DNA from: Hoeflea_A sp965228785
GTDB lineage: Bacteria > Pseudomonadota > Alphaproteobacteria > Rhizobiales > Rhizobiaceae
Reading direction: 5' to 3'
Length of the DNA stretch: 64,000 bases
NCBI GenBank assembly: GCA_965228785.1
Contig: CBDDIF010000002.1
Span: 3,410,001-3,474,000 of the forward strand
The position numbers and the translations under genes were made by a program. The first letter of the stretch is position 1, and the number at the start of each line of letters is the position of its first letter. Under the pieces are notes generated by a model that was not told where the DNA came from, searched no databases, and saw nothing but the letters and a program-made list of their open reading frames with translations. Below are positions 49,602 to 58,105 of the stretch, piece by piece.

Positions 49602-50597
49602 ATGAACATGAAGCGACTGACCATCACTCTCGCCGCAGGCGCCTTTACGCTGCTTGGCGCCGCGCAGGCGCAAGCTGACTATCCAGAGCGCCAGGTCCAG
49701 GTCATCTTTCCGTGGTCACCCGGGGTCGCCTATGCGGTGTCGCAGGTGGTGGCCGATCGGATGGGCCAGGAACTTGGCCAGGCCATGCCCGTCAACTCGC
49801 TTACAGGTGCAAGCGGCGTCAAAGCGGCGCTCGATGTGCTCAATTCTCCTGCCAATGGCTACAAGGTATTCGACGGGTATGTAGCGCCGATCCTGTTTGC
49901 GCCTTTGCTGGGCAAAACTCCGTACAAGTGTGAGGATTTCGAGCCGCTCTACGGTGTCGGCTCGAACGGCTTCGCCATCGGCGTGCGCAAGGACGACGAC
50001 CGCTTTCCCGACCTGCCGGCCCTGATCGAACATGCCAAGGCCAATCCCGGACAATTGCGTTATTCCGGTGCCGCCGACATCAGCATTCCGCACATGGTCG
50101 CGGCGCTGATGCTGAAGAACGCCAACGCGCCGGCGCGCTCGATTCCCTATAACGACACCGGCGAGGGCTGGAAGGATTTCCTCAGCGGCGAGCTTGATTT
50201 CATGGTGCTCAACTCCGGCAATTACAAAGCCAACAAGGACGATATCCGGGTTTTGGCCGTGATGAGTGACCGGCCGATGTCGGAACACGGAATTCCCGGG
50301 CCGCTGCCCAAGGACTTCGGCATCGAGCTTGGCGTTGAAGGCCTGGCCGCCGTCGGCTGGAACTGGTGGGTGGTCAAGAAGGGCACACCACAGCCGGTCG
50401 TGGACAAGCTTCGCGCCGCCATGAAAGCCGCGCTCGACGATCCGGAAACGCAGGCCAAGATCAACGAACTCGGCTTCACGCCGCTGCCGCCCGATACCTA
50501 TCACCCGGGCTTCTACGAGGATAACTGCTCCAGCGTGCGCAGCCAGCTCACCGACGGCATGGACGCCATCAAGTGGGAAAAAGAAGCCACCAAATAG
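49602..50597 (+). CDS. Tripartite tricarboxylate transporter substrate-binding protein (TctC family)
   Basis: A 331-residue periplasmic protein with GGAGGAG before ATG 49602 and a Sec signal (MNMKRLTITLAAGAFTLLGAAQAQA). The mature start DYPERQVQVIFPWSPG is typical of TctC/Bug proteins; VNSLTGASGVKAALDVL and GVEGLAAVGWNWWVVKKGTPQPVVDKL follow. Bug proteins bind carboxylated compounds by helix dipole contacts. It serves the TctB/TctA pair downstream. The nearby sulfatase hints at a sulfated or related ester as ligand. Confidence 0.93.
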   Translation: MNMKRLTITLAAGAFTLLGAAQAQADYPERQVQVIFPWSPGVAYAVSQVVADRMGQELGQAMPVNSLTGASGVKAALDVLNSPANGYKVFDGYVAPILFAPLLGKTPYKCEDFEPLYGVGSNGFAIGVRKDDDRFPDLPALIEHAKANPGQLRYSGAADISIPHMVAALMLKNANAPARSIPYNDTGEGWKDFLSGELDFMVLNSGNYKANKDDIRVLAVMSDRPMSEHGIPGPLPKDFGIELGVEGLAAVGWNWWVVKKGTPQPVVDKLRAAMKAALDDPETQAKINELGFTPLPPDTYHPGFYEDNCSSVRSQLTDGMDAIKWEKEATK

Positions 50598-50641
50598 AAT
50601 GACGCCAGAAACGGCGACTTGCCGCGGCGGAGGAGTTCACC

Positions 50642-51130
50642 ATGAACCGCAAATACGGCCAGCTCGCCTTTCTGCTTCTTCTCACACTCATTCCGGCCTA
50701 CGTCTTCTTTGATATCGCGACGCGTTTCGCCGCGGAGGGCGTGGTTGGAGGCAGTGCCGAAAACAACGCCGCGATGTTTCCCCGTCTGGTCGCCATCCTG
50801 CTGCTGGGGCTGATCGTCCTGCAGGCGGCGCGGACCTTTCTGGAGAAACAGGACGGCGTAGCGCAGTGGCTGCGCCCCTCCCGGGCAGCCCTGCGTCCTT
50901 ATCTGCCGGCCGTCGCCGCGTTCGTGCTGTTTCTGTTCTATATCGCGGCCTTCCGGTGGTTCGGCTTTGTCTATTCGACCCCGGTTTTCCTGGCCCTGGT
51001 GCAACTGGCACTGGGCTATCGCAACGCCCTGGTCATTCCGATATTCGCGCTCGGCGTAACCGGGGCGGTGTGGATCGCATTCGCCAAGCTGCTCAATCTC
51101 GTGCTGCCGGCCGGCGATATCTTCGGGTAA
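50642..51130 (+). CDS. Tripartite tricarboxylate transporter small membrane subunit (TctB family)
   Basis: A 162-residue membrane protein with four hydrophobic stretches, including LAFLLLLTLIPAYVFF and YLPAVAAFVLFLFYIAAFRWFGF, the usual TctB topology. GGAGG precedes it. It is the second gene of the operon and pairs with TctA (8 bp downstream). TctB sequences vary strongly, so assignment depends on position as well as topology. Confidence 0.9.
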   Translation: MNRKYGQLAFLLLLTLIPAYVFFDIATRFAAEGVVGGSAENNAAMFPRLVAILLLGLIVLQAARTFLEKQDGVAQWLRPSRAALRPYLPAVAAFVLFLFYIAAFRWFGFVYSTPVFLALVQLALGYRNALVIPIFALGVTGAVWIAFAKLLNLVLPAGDIFG

Positions 51131-51137
51131 TCCTGCG

Positions 51138-52619
51138 ATGTTGGACGTCTTCCCTCTCGGCCTTGAGCAGATTGCCTTTACGGCGGGCGGCGTCCTGCTC
51201 GGCATCATCATCGGAGTTCTCCCAGGGCTGGGGCCGCTGCTCGGCATGGTGCTGCTGACGCCGTTTTCCATGTACATGGAGCCGGTCACCGGATTGTCAT
51301 TGCTGCTTGGTGTCTTCGTCGGCGGCACTTTCGGTGGCGCTGTCACCGCCATTCTCTTACGCATTCCCGGCACTCCAATCGCCGCGGCAACACTGCTCGA
51401 CGGCCATCCGATGGCGACCCAGGGCAAGGCGCGGGAAGCGCTGGGGCTTGCCGTTTCGGCCTCCGCCATGGGCGGCTTTATCGGCGGCCTCTACCTGATT
51501 TTCGGCGCCCCGGTGCTGGCGCGCTTCGCCCTCAATTTTGGACCGCCTGAATATTTCGCGCTGGCCTTTGCCGGCATCGTCTGCATCGCCATCGTGTCGC
51601 GCGGCTCAACGATCAAGGGGCTGATCGTCGGCTGCATCGGCCTGTTGATCGCCACTATCGGCATCGACCCGTTCGCCTTTTTCTACCGCTTCAATTTCGA
51701 CACGCAGTGGCTGATCGGCGGGATTGGCATCGTGCCGCTGGTGCTCGGGCTCTTTGCCGTGAGCGAAATGATGCTGCAGATCCGCGCCGGCGACCTGAAC
51801 CGCAGTGCCGGTGTGCAATCGGTGCGCATCCCACCGTCGACGATCATCGATACGCTCAAGAACGGCGCCAACCTGGTGCGCTCGAGCACCATCGGCACCT
51901 TCATCGGCGCACTGCCGGGAGCCGGTTCGGTGATCGCCGCCTTCGTCTCCTACGCAGCGGCCAAGAGCGCGTCGCGCCAGCCTGAAAGCTTCGGCAAGGG
52001 CAATCCGGGCGGGGTGATCGCCACCGAGGCGGCCAACAATGCCTGCTGCGGCGGCGCCATGATCCCATCGCTGGCGCTGGCCTTGCCGGGCGATCCGTGC
52101 ACGGCGCTGCTGCTGGCGGCGATCCTGCTGCTCGGCTTCATCCCGGGGCCGCAATTGTTCGCCAATTCGCCGGAACTGATTTCAGGAATCTTTTCCTCCT
52201 ACATGGTGGCGAACGTCTTCCTGCTGATCTTCGGCCTGTTCCTGGTTCCGCTCTTCGTGTGGTTCGTCAACATCCGCAAGATCTTCCTGATCCCGATCAT
52301 TCTGGTGCTGTGCGTGGTTGGCGCCTTCGGCGTCACCAATTCGGCGCAGGACCTGTGGTTCATTCCGATCTTCGCGGTGCTTGGGCTGCTGCTCATCAAG
52401 TTCGACTACCCGCTCGCGCCGCTGACCATTGCGCCTGTGCTCGGCCCGATCCTGGAGGAGAATTTCCGCCGGTCGCTGATCATGTCGGCCAACGAGGCCG
52501 ATATCTTCTTTACCCGGCCTTTGTGCACCACGATCCTGGCAGCGAGCGCCATCGCACTCGTGTTCTCGCTGCTGCCTCACAACCCTCTCAAATACTTCGC
52601 AAAGGCCGGTACCAACTGA
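51138..52619 (+). CDS. Tripartite tricarboxylate transporter large membrane subunit (TctA family)
   Basis: A 493-residue membrane protein with many helices and TctA hallmarks: GIIIGVLPGLGPLLGMVLLTPFSMYMEP near the N-terminus, GTFGGAVTAILLRIPGTPIAAATLLDG, and a second repeat with IGALPGAGSVIAAFVSYAAAKSAS and the ACCGGAMIPSLALALPGDPCTA segment. It forms the sodium- or proton-coupled channel with TctB. Its TGA stop overlaps the sulfatase ATG (TGATG), so the sulfatase is translationally coupled to the transporter. Confidence 0.94.
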   Translation: MLDVFPLGLEQIAFTAGGVLLGIIIGVLPGLGPLLGMVLLTPFSMYMEPVTGLSLLLGVFVGGTFGGAVTAILLRIPGTPIAAATLLDGHPMATQGKAREALGLAVSASAMGGFIGGLYLIFGAPVLARFALNFGPPEYFALAFAGIVCIAIVSRGSTIKGLIVGCIGLLIATIGIDPFAFFYRFNFDTQWLIGGIGIVPLVLGLFAVSEMMLQIRAGDLNRSAGVQSVRIPPSTIIDTLKNGANLVRSSTIGTFIGALPGAGSVIAAFVSYAAAKSASRQPESFGKGNPGGVIATEAANNACCGGAMIPSLALALPGDPCTALLLAAILLLGFIPGPQLFANSPELISGIFSSYMVANVFLLIFGLFLVPLFVWFVNIRKIFLIPIILVLCVVGAFGVTNSAQDLWFIPIFAVLGLLLIKFDYPLAPLTIAPVLGPILEENFRRSLIMSANEADIFFTRPLCTTILAASAIALVFSLLPHNPLKYFAKAGTN

Positions 52620-54157
52620 TGAAAGCGGTATTTCTTCTATTCGATTCGTTGAACCGCAAGGCGTTGAGCTGCTTCGGCGGGGCGGTGCCGACACCGAATT
52701 TCGACCGGCTGGCAGAGCGGTCCGTGCTGTTCGACAATCATTATACCGGCAGCCTGCCCTGCATGCCGGCCCGTCGCGACCACCACACAGGGCGCTACGG
52801 TTTCTTCCATTCATCCTGGGGGCCGCTGGAACCGTTCGACAATTCCTACAATCGGCTGTTGCGCGCCCAGCGCGACACCTATTGCCACCTGGTGACCGAC
52901 CATTTCCACTACTTCGAGGATGGCGGCCTCTGCTATCACACGACCTTCGATACCTGGACCAATATTCGCGGCCAGGAATACGACCCCTGGAAACCGACGA
53001 TCAATCCCGCGCTGGAAAAGTTTCGCGGCCTCTATGACCCGCGGCACTACGACTTCGACGACCCGAAACGCAGCCACCATAAGCTGCAGCACGCGGTGAA
53101 CCGGGAATGGATACAGACCGAACAGGAATTCCCGTTGCCCCAGTGCTTTGCCGCAGGCTTCGAGTTCCTTGATGCCGCGCGGGGGCGCGACAACTGGCTT
53201 CTGCAGCTGGAGTGCTTCGATCCGCATGAACCGTTCCATGTGCCGGAACGTTTCGCCCGGGATCATGACAGCGGCTATGACGGGCTGGTGCTCGATTGGC
53301 CGAGCTATGCGCGTGTCACCGAAACAGCGGAAGAGATCCGTGAAATCCGGGCCAAATATGCCGGCCTCGTTGCCATGTGCGACGACTATCTGGGCCGGCT
53401 GCTCGACCGTTTCGATGCCGAGAACCTGTGGCAGGACACCGTGCTGATCTCCACCACCGACCATGGTTTCCTCCTGTCGGAACACGACTGGTGGGCAAAG
53501 ACCAAGATGCCGCAATATCAGGAGATTTCGCACATTCCGCTGATGATCCACCACCCGGAATTCGCTTCCCATGGCGGTGAGCGGCGGCAGGCACTGACCT
53601 CGGCGATCGACATCCTGCCGACCCTGCTCGACATGTTCGACGCACCCATCCCGCCGGAGGTGCGCGGCCGCAGCCTGGTCCCGCTGCTGACACAGGACGG
53701 CAGGCACCACGAGGTTGCACTCTCCGGCGTGTTCGGTGGACCTCTTCTGATTACCGATGGCCGCTACGCTTTTCACCACCGGCCGAAATGGCTCGACAGC
53801 ACCGGCCTCTACGAATACCGGCTGCTGCCGATGCACATGCGCGGGCCCTTCTCGCTGCAGGAGTTGCGGCACATGGAGCTGGTCGAGCCCTTCGACTACA
53901 CCAAGGGCGTGTCGCTTCTGAAGATAGCGGCCCGGGACGATGCCAAACGGGTCCCCATGCAGGATGGCGAAGGGTTCGAGGATTGCGACACGCGGCTCTA
54001 CGATCTTGCCACCGATCCGGGCGAGGAGCACCGGTTGAGGGACGCCGATGTCGAAAACCGCCTGCTGGCCGCAGCGGCTCGGGTCTTTGAGGACCACGAT
54101 GCTCCAATCGAGATGTTCGAAAGGTATCAGCTGCCGATCGAACCGGCCTTGGCCTGA
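52619..54157 (+). CDS. Sulfatase family hydrolase
   Basis: A 512-residue alkaline-phosphatase-superfamily enzyme starting MKAVFLLFDSLNRKALS. The modification motif CMPARRDHHTGR (C-x-P-x-R) allows Cys-to-formylglycine conversion, and a metal-site Asp-His pair lies in STTDHGFLLSEHDWW. The first metal site has a single Asp (FDSLNRK). Such enzymes cleave sulfate esters, and some act on phosphonate monoesters. No signal peptide is present, so substrate would be processed after import by the TTT system. A formylglycine-generating enzyme is not in this window. The start is coupled to TctA by TGATG. Confidence 0.92.
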   Translation: MKAVFLLFDSLNRKALSCFGGAVPTPNFDRLAERSVLFDNHYTGSLPCMPARRDHHTGRYGFFHSSWGPLEPFDNSYNRLLRAQRDTYCHLVTDHFHYFEDGGLCYHTTFDTWTNIRGQEYDPWKPTINPALEKFRGLYDPRHYDFDDPKRSHHKLQHAVNREWIQTEQEFPLPQCFAAGFEFLDAARGRDNWLLQLECFDPHEPFHVPERFARDHDSGYDGLVLDWPSYARVTETAEEIREIRAKYAGLVAMCDDYLGRLLDRFDAENLWQDTVLISTTDHGFLLSEHDWWAKTKMPQYQEISHIPLMIHHPEFASHGGERRQALTSAIDILPTLLDMFDAPIPPEVRGRSLVPLLTQDGRHHEVALSGVFGGPLLITDGRYAFHHRPKWLDSTGLYEYRLLPMHMRGPFSLQELRHMELVEPFDYTKGVSLLKIAARDDAKRVPMQDGEGFEDCDTRLYDLATDPGEEHRLRDADVENRLLAAAARVFEDHDAPIEMFERYQLPIEPALA

Positions 54158-54283
54158 TCGGAGCGGGTTTCTCTCCCGGATCGTCCCACCGGGGCTTCAA
54201 GCATATCGCCAAGAACGGCCTGGCTTAGTCTCGATCCGCCGGCGCCGTTGGACTGATCCCCGCAACTGAGGGAGGACGTCGTC

Positions 54284-54706
54284 ATGACTGCCGGATCCCG
54301 TTTCGCCGCCTTCGGCGCTGGCGTACTGCTGACCGTGGCTGGTTTCGCCGGCTACAACCTGATTGACACCAGCGCCGCTTCGTCGGTTTCGTGCAATCAG
54401 AGTTACCCCAACATCCCGGGCCGGGTGCTCCTGGAAAACGACAAGGTGATCGTCCAGCGCTTCACCTTCCCGCCCGGCTAGTGAGAGGGCGTGCACGCCC
54501 GTCCACCGAACCAGATCTTCATCCACCTCAAGGGCGGCCACTGGACGTCGCGCTATGGCAATCAAACCAGTTCCGGCCACTGGCCTGACGGTTCGGTTGG
54601 CTGGATCGGTGGTGTCAGCTTGAGTGAACAGCATGAATCGGTGAATTCCGGTAAGGAGCCGGTCGAGCTGATCTGGGTGACATTGAAAGAAGGTTGCACT
54701 CCTTAG
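54284..54706 (+). pseudogene. Cupin-like secreted protein gene broken by two adjacent stop codons
   Basis: One frame runs from ATG 54284 (GGAGGA upstream) to TAG 54706, interrupted only by TAG TGA at 54479-54484. The N-terminal part has a signal or anchor helix (FAAFGAGVLLTVAGFAGY); the two halves together read as a cupin strand series: VIVQRFTFPPG, then EGVHARPPNQIFIHLKGGHW, then the late VELIWVTLK. The expected residues at the break would be Gln-Trp (CAG TGG), so each stop is one transition from a sense codon. The downstream remainder is otherwise intact, indicating a recent lesion. It follows the sulfatase on the same strand. Confidence 0.75.
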
Positions 54707-55017
54707 GTAAGGACAACTTGCCTTTTCCATGCCCATCTGCTTAAAGGCCGCCTTCCGAGGAGCAACCAGGACAGCCGTTTTGCCGTCGTAATAACCGGTC
54801 TCACTTCCCCAGCATGCGCAAGGCCGCGCCAAGCGGCCGATTGATCCATTGCGTCTGTCGAGGCGGCGGTTCGAGACCGGTATGGCGAGCCACTTTCTCT
54901 GCCTCCTCGAAATTCCCAGACGCTTGAACACCCTCTTCAGGGCTGCCACACCGACCCCGCCATGCGGGCTCACCCACCGTCATCTCGATGGACCTTCCTC
55001 ACGAAGGACCCCAAGAG
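54707..55017. other. Intergenic gap with no recognised gene
   Basis: These 311 bp hold only short frames, of which a minus-strand one (54801-54983, ending PLGAALRMLGK) is the best and has no family I recognise. A 6-bp GGCCGC/GCGGCC hairpin at 54822-54838 and some weak repeats occur. It may be a remnant of a deleted gene. The promoter of the DUF1062 gene would lie at the right end. Confidence 0.5.
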
Positions 55018-55638
55018 ATGTCCCGACTTCTTCTCGTTCAATGGCGGGTGACTGCCGGCAGCGCGCCGCAACCGCTCCTCTCTTGCAGCCGTTGCGACGG
55101 TCCCAGGCCGTTCCAGCACAGCGGCAAATTCAGGCTGAATGCCAGCGGCAAGCGGCTCGATGCCTGGCTGATCTATCGCTGCACCCACTGCGGCAACACC
55201 TGGAACCGCTCGATTTTCGAGCGCAGGTCCGTACGCAGTATTGATGCGGCGACGCTGGAGGCCTTGCAGTCCAATGATCCGGCTCTGGCGCAAGCCATGG
55301 CGTTCGACACGACCGGCCTCCTGCGCGTTGCGGAGAACAATGCGGAAGGTATGGTCCACAAGACCGTGGTGTCGAGGCAACCGGAGCCGTGGTCGCAACT
55401 CGAAATCATGCTGCGAACGGAGACCGTTTCGGCACCACGCCTCGACCGCCTGCTGGCGGGCGAACTCGGCCTGTCGCGCTCAAGGCTGCAAAAGCTGGAG
55501 AAGGCTGGGCGACTGTGCGTGCCCGACAGCGCGCGCCGCGCCATGCGTCAAGCTGCCAGGGATGGGATGCGTGTGTTCGTCGATCTATCGGATCTGCCGG
55601 ATGGCGACGCTATCGCCTTTCATGCCAGCGGGCCTTAA
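55018..55638 (+). CDS. DUF1062 domain-containing protein
   Basis: A 206-residue protein starting ATG 55018 (MSRLLLVQWRVT); an upstream start at 54988 is possible. Two Cys pairs, SCSRCDG near residue 22 and YRCTHCGNTWNRS near residue 55, probably hold a zinc ion. A later segment, PRLDRLLAGELGLSRSRLQKLEKAGRL, looks like a small S4-like RNA-binding helix pair. The family function is unknown. Its TAA stop lies within the outer TTAA of the palindromic repeat that follows. Confidence 0.85.
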   Translation: MSRLLLVQWRVTAGSAPQPLLSCSRCDGPRPFQHSGKFRLNASGKRLDAWLIYRCTHCGNTWNRSIFERRSVRSIDAATLEALQSNDPALAQAMAFDTTGLLRVAENNAEGMVHKTVVSRQPEPWSQLEIMLRTETVSAPRLDRLLAGELGLSRSRLQKLEKAGRLCVPDSARRAMRQAARDGMRVFVDLSDLPDGDAIAFHASGP

Positions 55639-55817
55639 CCCGCATTTCTCACACACTCTGTGGTCTGCGCCGGCTCAAGCGCGCGTCAGCGCAGGAGAAG
55701 TGCGCAGAGCGTACCAAGTGTACGGGCAAGCGCTTCGACGCACGCTGTCGCGCGCTTCAGCCGGCCCGAAGGGTTGCATTTCGGCGGACGACAGAGGGTG
55801 TGAGAAATGCGGGTTAA
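55635..55817. repeat. Palindrome-ended repeat, second family (183 bp)
   Basis: A perfect 20-bp inverted repeat forms the ends (TTAACCCGCATTTCTCACAC at 55635-55654 and its complement at 55798-55817), and pairing continues with mismatches for about 15 more bases (CTCTG with CAGAG). The interior lacks a transposase or convincing ORF. Both outer TTAA tetranucleotides hold stop codons: TAA 55636-55638 ends DUF1062 and TTA 55814-55816 is the gshB stop on the minus strand. Sequence and ends differ from the repeat at 4548 and 57801. Only one copy is visible here. Confidence 0.8.
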
Positions 55818-56761
55818 CCCCGCTTTGCTTCGATGGCGTCCCATAGGATTGCGGCGATGTCGGCACCGCCGAACTTCAGCACCTCGCGGATGCCGGTCGG
55901 CGAGGTGACGTTGATTTCGGTCATCACGTCGCCGATGACGTCGATGCCGACCAGCAGGAAGCCGCGCTCTTTCAGCGCCGGGCCGATGCGGGCGCAGATT
56001 TCAAGCTCGCGTTCGGTCAGGTCGACCGGCTCGGCGCGGCCGCCGACATGCAGGTTGGAACGGGCCTCTGTCTCCGTCGGGATTCGATTGATGGCCCCGA
56101 CGGGCTCGCCGTCGATCAGGATGATGCGCTTGTCGCCGGCCCGCACGTCCGGCAGGTAGCGTTGGGCGATCAGCGGTTCGCGGAACATCTGGCCGAACAT
56201 TTCCAGAAGCGAGGTAAGGTTGCGATCCTGTGGCGTCAGGTGAAAGACGCCGGCGCCGCCGTTGCCGTAAAGCGGCTTGATGATGATGTCGCCCATCTCG
56301 CGGCGGAACTCGGCGATCTCCTGCGGGTCGCTGGTGATCAGGGTTTCCGGCATCAGGTCGGGGAATTCCGTGACGAAAATTTTTTCCGGCGAATTGCGCA
56401 CCCAGGCCGGATCGTTGACGACCAGTGTCTGCGGGTGGATTCGTTCGAGCAGGTGCGTCGACGTGATGTAGGACATGTCGAAGGGCGGATCCTGGCGCAG
56501 CAGCACCACGTCCATTTCTGTCAGGTCGATCCGTTCTGGTTCACCCAGGGTGTAATGGTCGCCCTCGGTGTCACGCACCGTCAGCGCCTCGACCTGCGCC
56601 CGCACCACACCATCGCGCAATGATAGCTGCGGAGGCGTGTAGTGAAACAGCGCGTGGCCGCGCCGTTGCGCCTCCAGACAGATAGCGAAGGTGGTATCGC
56701 CGTCGATCTGGATGCTGGAGATGTGGTCCATCTGAACCGCAACCTTGAGCTTGTCTGCCAT
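55814..56761 (-). CDS. gshB: Glutathione synthase
   Basis: A 315-residue ATP-grasp enzyme that joins gamma-glutamylcysteine and glycine. ATG 56761 (MADKLKVAVQMDHISSIQI) has GGCGGAAAG upstream; the frame beyond it is not like GshB. Family segments: LRQDPPFDMSYITSTHLLE, NDPAWVRNSPEKIF, IIIKPLYGNGGAGVF, QRYLPDVRAGDKRIILIDGEPVGAINR-type, and the C-terminal NVTSPTGIREV. The stop codon TAA lies inside the terminal TTAA of the neighbouring repeat. It is divergent from the AEC transporter gene. Confidence 0.96.
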   Translation of the reverse strand: MADKLKVAVQMDHISSIQIDGDTTFAICLEAQRRGHALFHYTPPQLSLRDGVVRAQVEALTVRDTEGDHYTLGEPERIDLTEMDVVLLRQDPPFDMSYITSTHLLERIHPQTLVVNDPAWVRNSPEKIFVTEFPDLMPETLITSDPQEIAEFRREMGDIIIKPLYGNGGAGVFHLTPQDRNLTSLLEMFGQMFREPLIAQRYLPDVRAGDKRIILIDGEPVGAINRIPTETEARSNLHVGGRAEPVDLTERELEICARIGPALKERGFLLVGIDVIGDVMTEINVTSPTGIREVLKFGGADIAAILWDAIEAKRG

Positions 56762-56873
56762 GGAATCTTTCCGCCCGGTCCGTCTTCGTTCGCTGCTGCG
56801 CTCCACAGACATAAAGCTGGCGTGAGCAATTGCAACCGTTGACCCGGCACCGTGCCGCCCGTAGGACGGAATC

Positions 56874-57764
56874 ATGAGCGATTCCATTGTCGGCCACCTG
56901 ATCAACGTGATCGGACCGGTCTTTCTGTGCGCCGGTGCGGGCTACGGGATCGCCCGTTTCAAGCTGGCCTTCGACAGCAAGGTGGTGACCTCGATCGTCA
57001 CCAACATCACGATGCCCGCGCTGGTAATCTCGCATCTGGCTGCCGGCCATGTGGATTTTTCCGCCTTTGCCGACATCATGCTGGCCGCTGTCATGGCCGT
57101 CACGGCCATGGGGTTGATCTCGGCCGCCGTGTTGCGGATCTTCGGCCTGCCGTTGCGGGTCTATGTCGGCGCCATGATGCTCGCCAATGTCGGCAATATG
57201 GGGCTGTCCATCAATTCGTTGGCCTTCGGAAGCGAGGGCCTCGCCTATGCGATGGCATTCTGGGTGGTCGTCGTTGTCGGCGTCTTCACCGTCGGCGAGT
57301 GGCTGCCGCAGGGCACCTGGAGCCTGAGAAAGCTGTTTTCGTCACCGTCTGTCTATGCGGTGATCATCGGAATCGTGCTGATGGCGACCGGGACGCCCCT
57401 GCCGGAGATGGCCGGCGATACGCTGACATTGCTGGGCGGCGCCACCATTCCGCTGCTGCTCCTGACGTTGGGCTACACCATCGCGCTGTTGAAACCGGCG
57501 CATATCGTCACCGGCGCCGCGCTGTCCGTGTTGCATATCGCCATTGCCGCTGCGGTCGCCTTTGCCTTGACCCATCTGTTCGGCTTCACCGGCCAGGAAC
57601 GCGGCGTGTTCATCGTGCAATGCCTGATGCCCTGCTCCGTCTTTGCCTATCTGATGGCCGAGAAGCACCTGCCGGAACGGTCGCACGAGGTGGCAAGTCT
57701 GATCTTGATTTCCACTCTGATGAGCATCATCGTGCTACCGGCTGCCCTTGCCTGGTGGGTGTGA
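56874..57764 (+). CDS. AEC family transporter (auxin efflux carrier type)
   Basis: A 296-residue membrane protein with about ten hydrophobic helices in two repeats. Typical segments: INVIGPVFLCAGAGYGIARF, SIVTNITMPALVISHLA, MLANVGNMGLSINSLAFG and, in the second half, GGATIPLLLLTLGYTI. AEC proteins export or import organic acids; the substrate is not predictable. It is divergent from gshB. It is 36 bp from repeat copy 2, with no clear terminator between. Confidence 0.92.
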   Translation: MSDSIVGHLINVIGPVFLCAGAGYGIARFKLAFDSKVVTSIVTNITMPALVISHLAAGHVDFSAFADIMLAAVMAVTAMGLISAAVLRIFGLPLRVYVGAMMLANVGNMGLSINSLAFGSEGLAYAMAFWVVVVVGVFTVGEWLPQGTWSLRKLFSSPSVYAVIIGIVLMATGTPLPEMAGDTLTLLGGATIPLLLLTLGYTIALLKPAHIVTGAALSVLHIAIAAAVAFALTHLFGFTGQERGVFIVQCLMPCSVFAYLMAEKHLPERSHEVASLILISTLMSIIVLPAALAWWV

Positions 57765-57800
57765 AACGCCTTCCAATCCCGCCGAATCACGGTAGATAGG

Positions 57801-58101
57801 AGAGCGAGATGAGGCTAAATTTAAGCATTTGATGGCGGGAAATCGGCTCACTCGGCTAGGCGCGGCGCGCCGCGCGATGGAGTACATCGGGCAAGCGGCG
57901 CAACAACGCCGATGGGCCGATTTACCGCCACCCTGGAGAGGACTATGCTTGTGAAATGTGAATACAAAGGGGCCGGACGATTTTGGCCCCTGGCGTCGTT
58001 GGCTTGCTCTTGTGGTGGGATGACACCACGGCAAGCAACCCGCCTAGCCAGAGACCAAAATCGCCGCGGTCAAATGATCAAATTTAGCCTCACCTCGCTC
58101 T
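57801..58101 (+). repeat. Palindrome-ended structured repeat, copy 2 (301 bp)
   Basis: The ends pair over 22 bp (57801-57822 with 58080-58101), with one mismatch at 57809. In arm sequence it differs clearly from copy 1 (AGAGCGAGATGAGGCTAAAT against AGAGCAAGGGGCGATAAGTT), yet stays self-complementary. Interior blocks identical to copy 1 include CATCGGGCAAGCGGCGCAA and GGCGTCGTTGGCTTGC. Shared stems: ATCGGC 57842-57847 with GCCGAT 57916-57921; CATCGG 57885-57890 with CCGATG 57909-57914; GGGGCC 57969-57974 with GGCCCC 57985-57990 around ten bases; GTGGTG 58012-58017 with CACCAC 58024-58029. It ends four bases before the recR start. Confidence 0.85.
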
Positions 58102-58105
58102 GACT

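Noticed and set aside
52097..52618. Upstream extension of the sulfatase frame into TctA
   Set aside because: The extension overlaps conserved TctA coding sequence; the ATG at 52619 overlaps the TctA stop and begins the family's normal N-terminus.
54197..54973. A 258-residue minus-strand frame over the cupin-like pseudogene
   Set aside because: No recognisable domain, and the plus strand has a signal peptide and cupin pattern in one frame.
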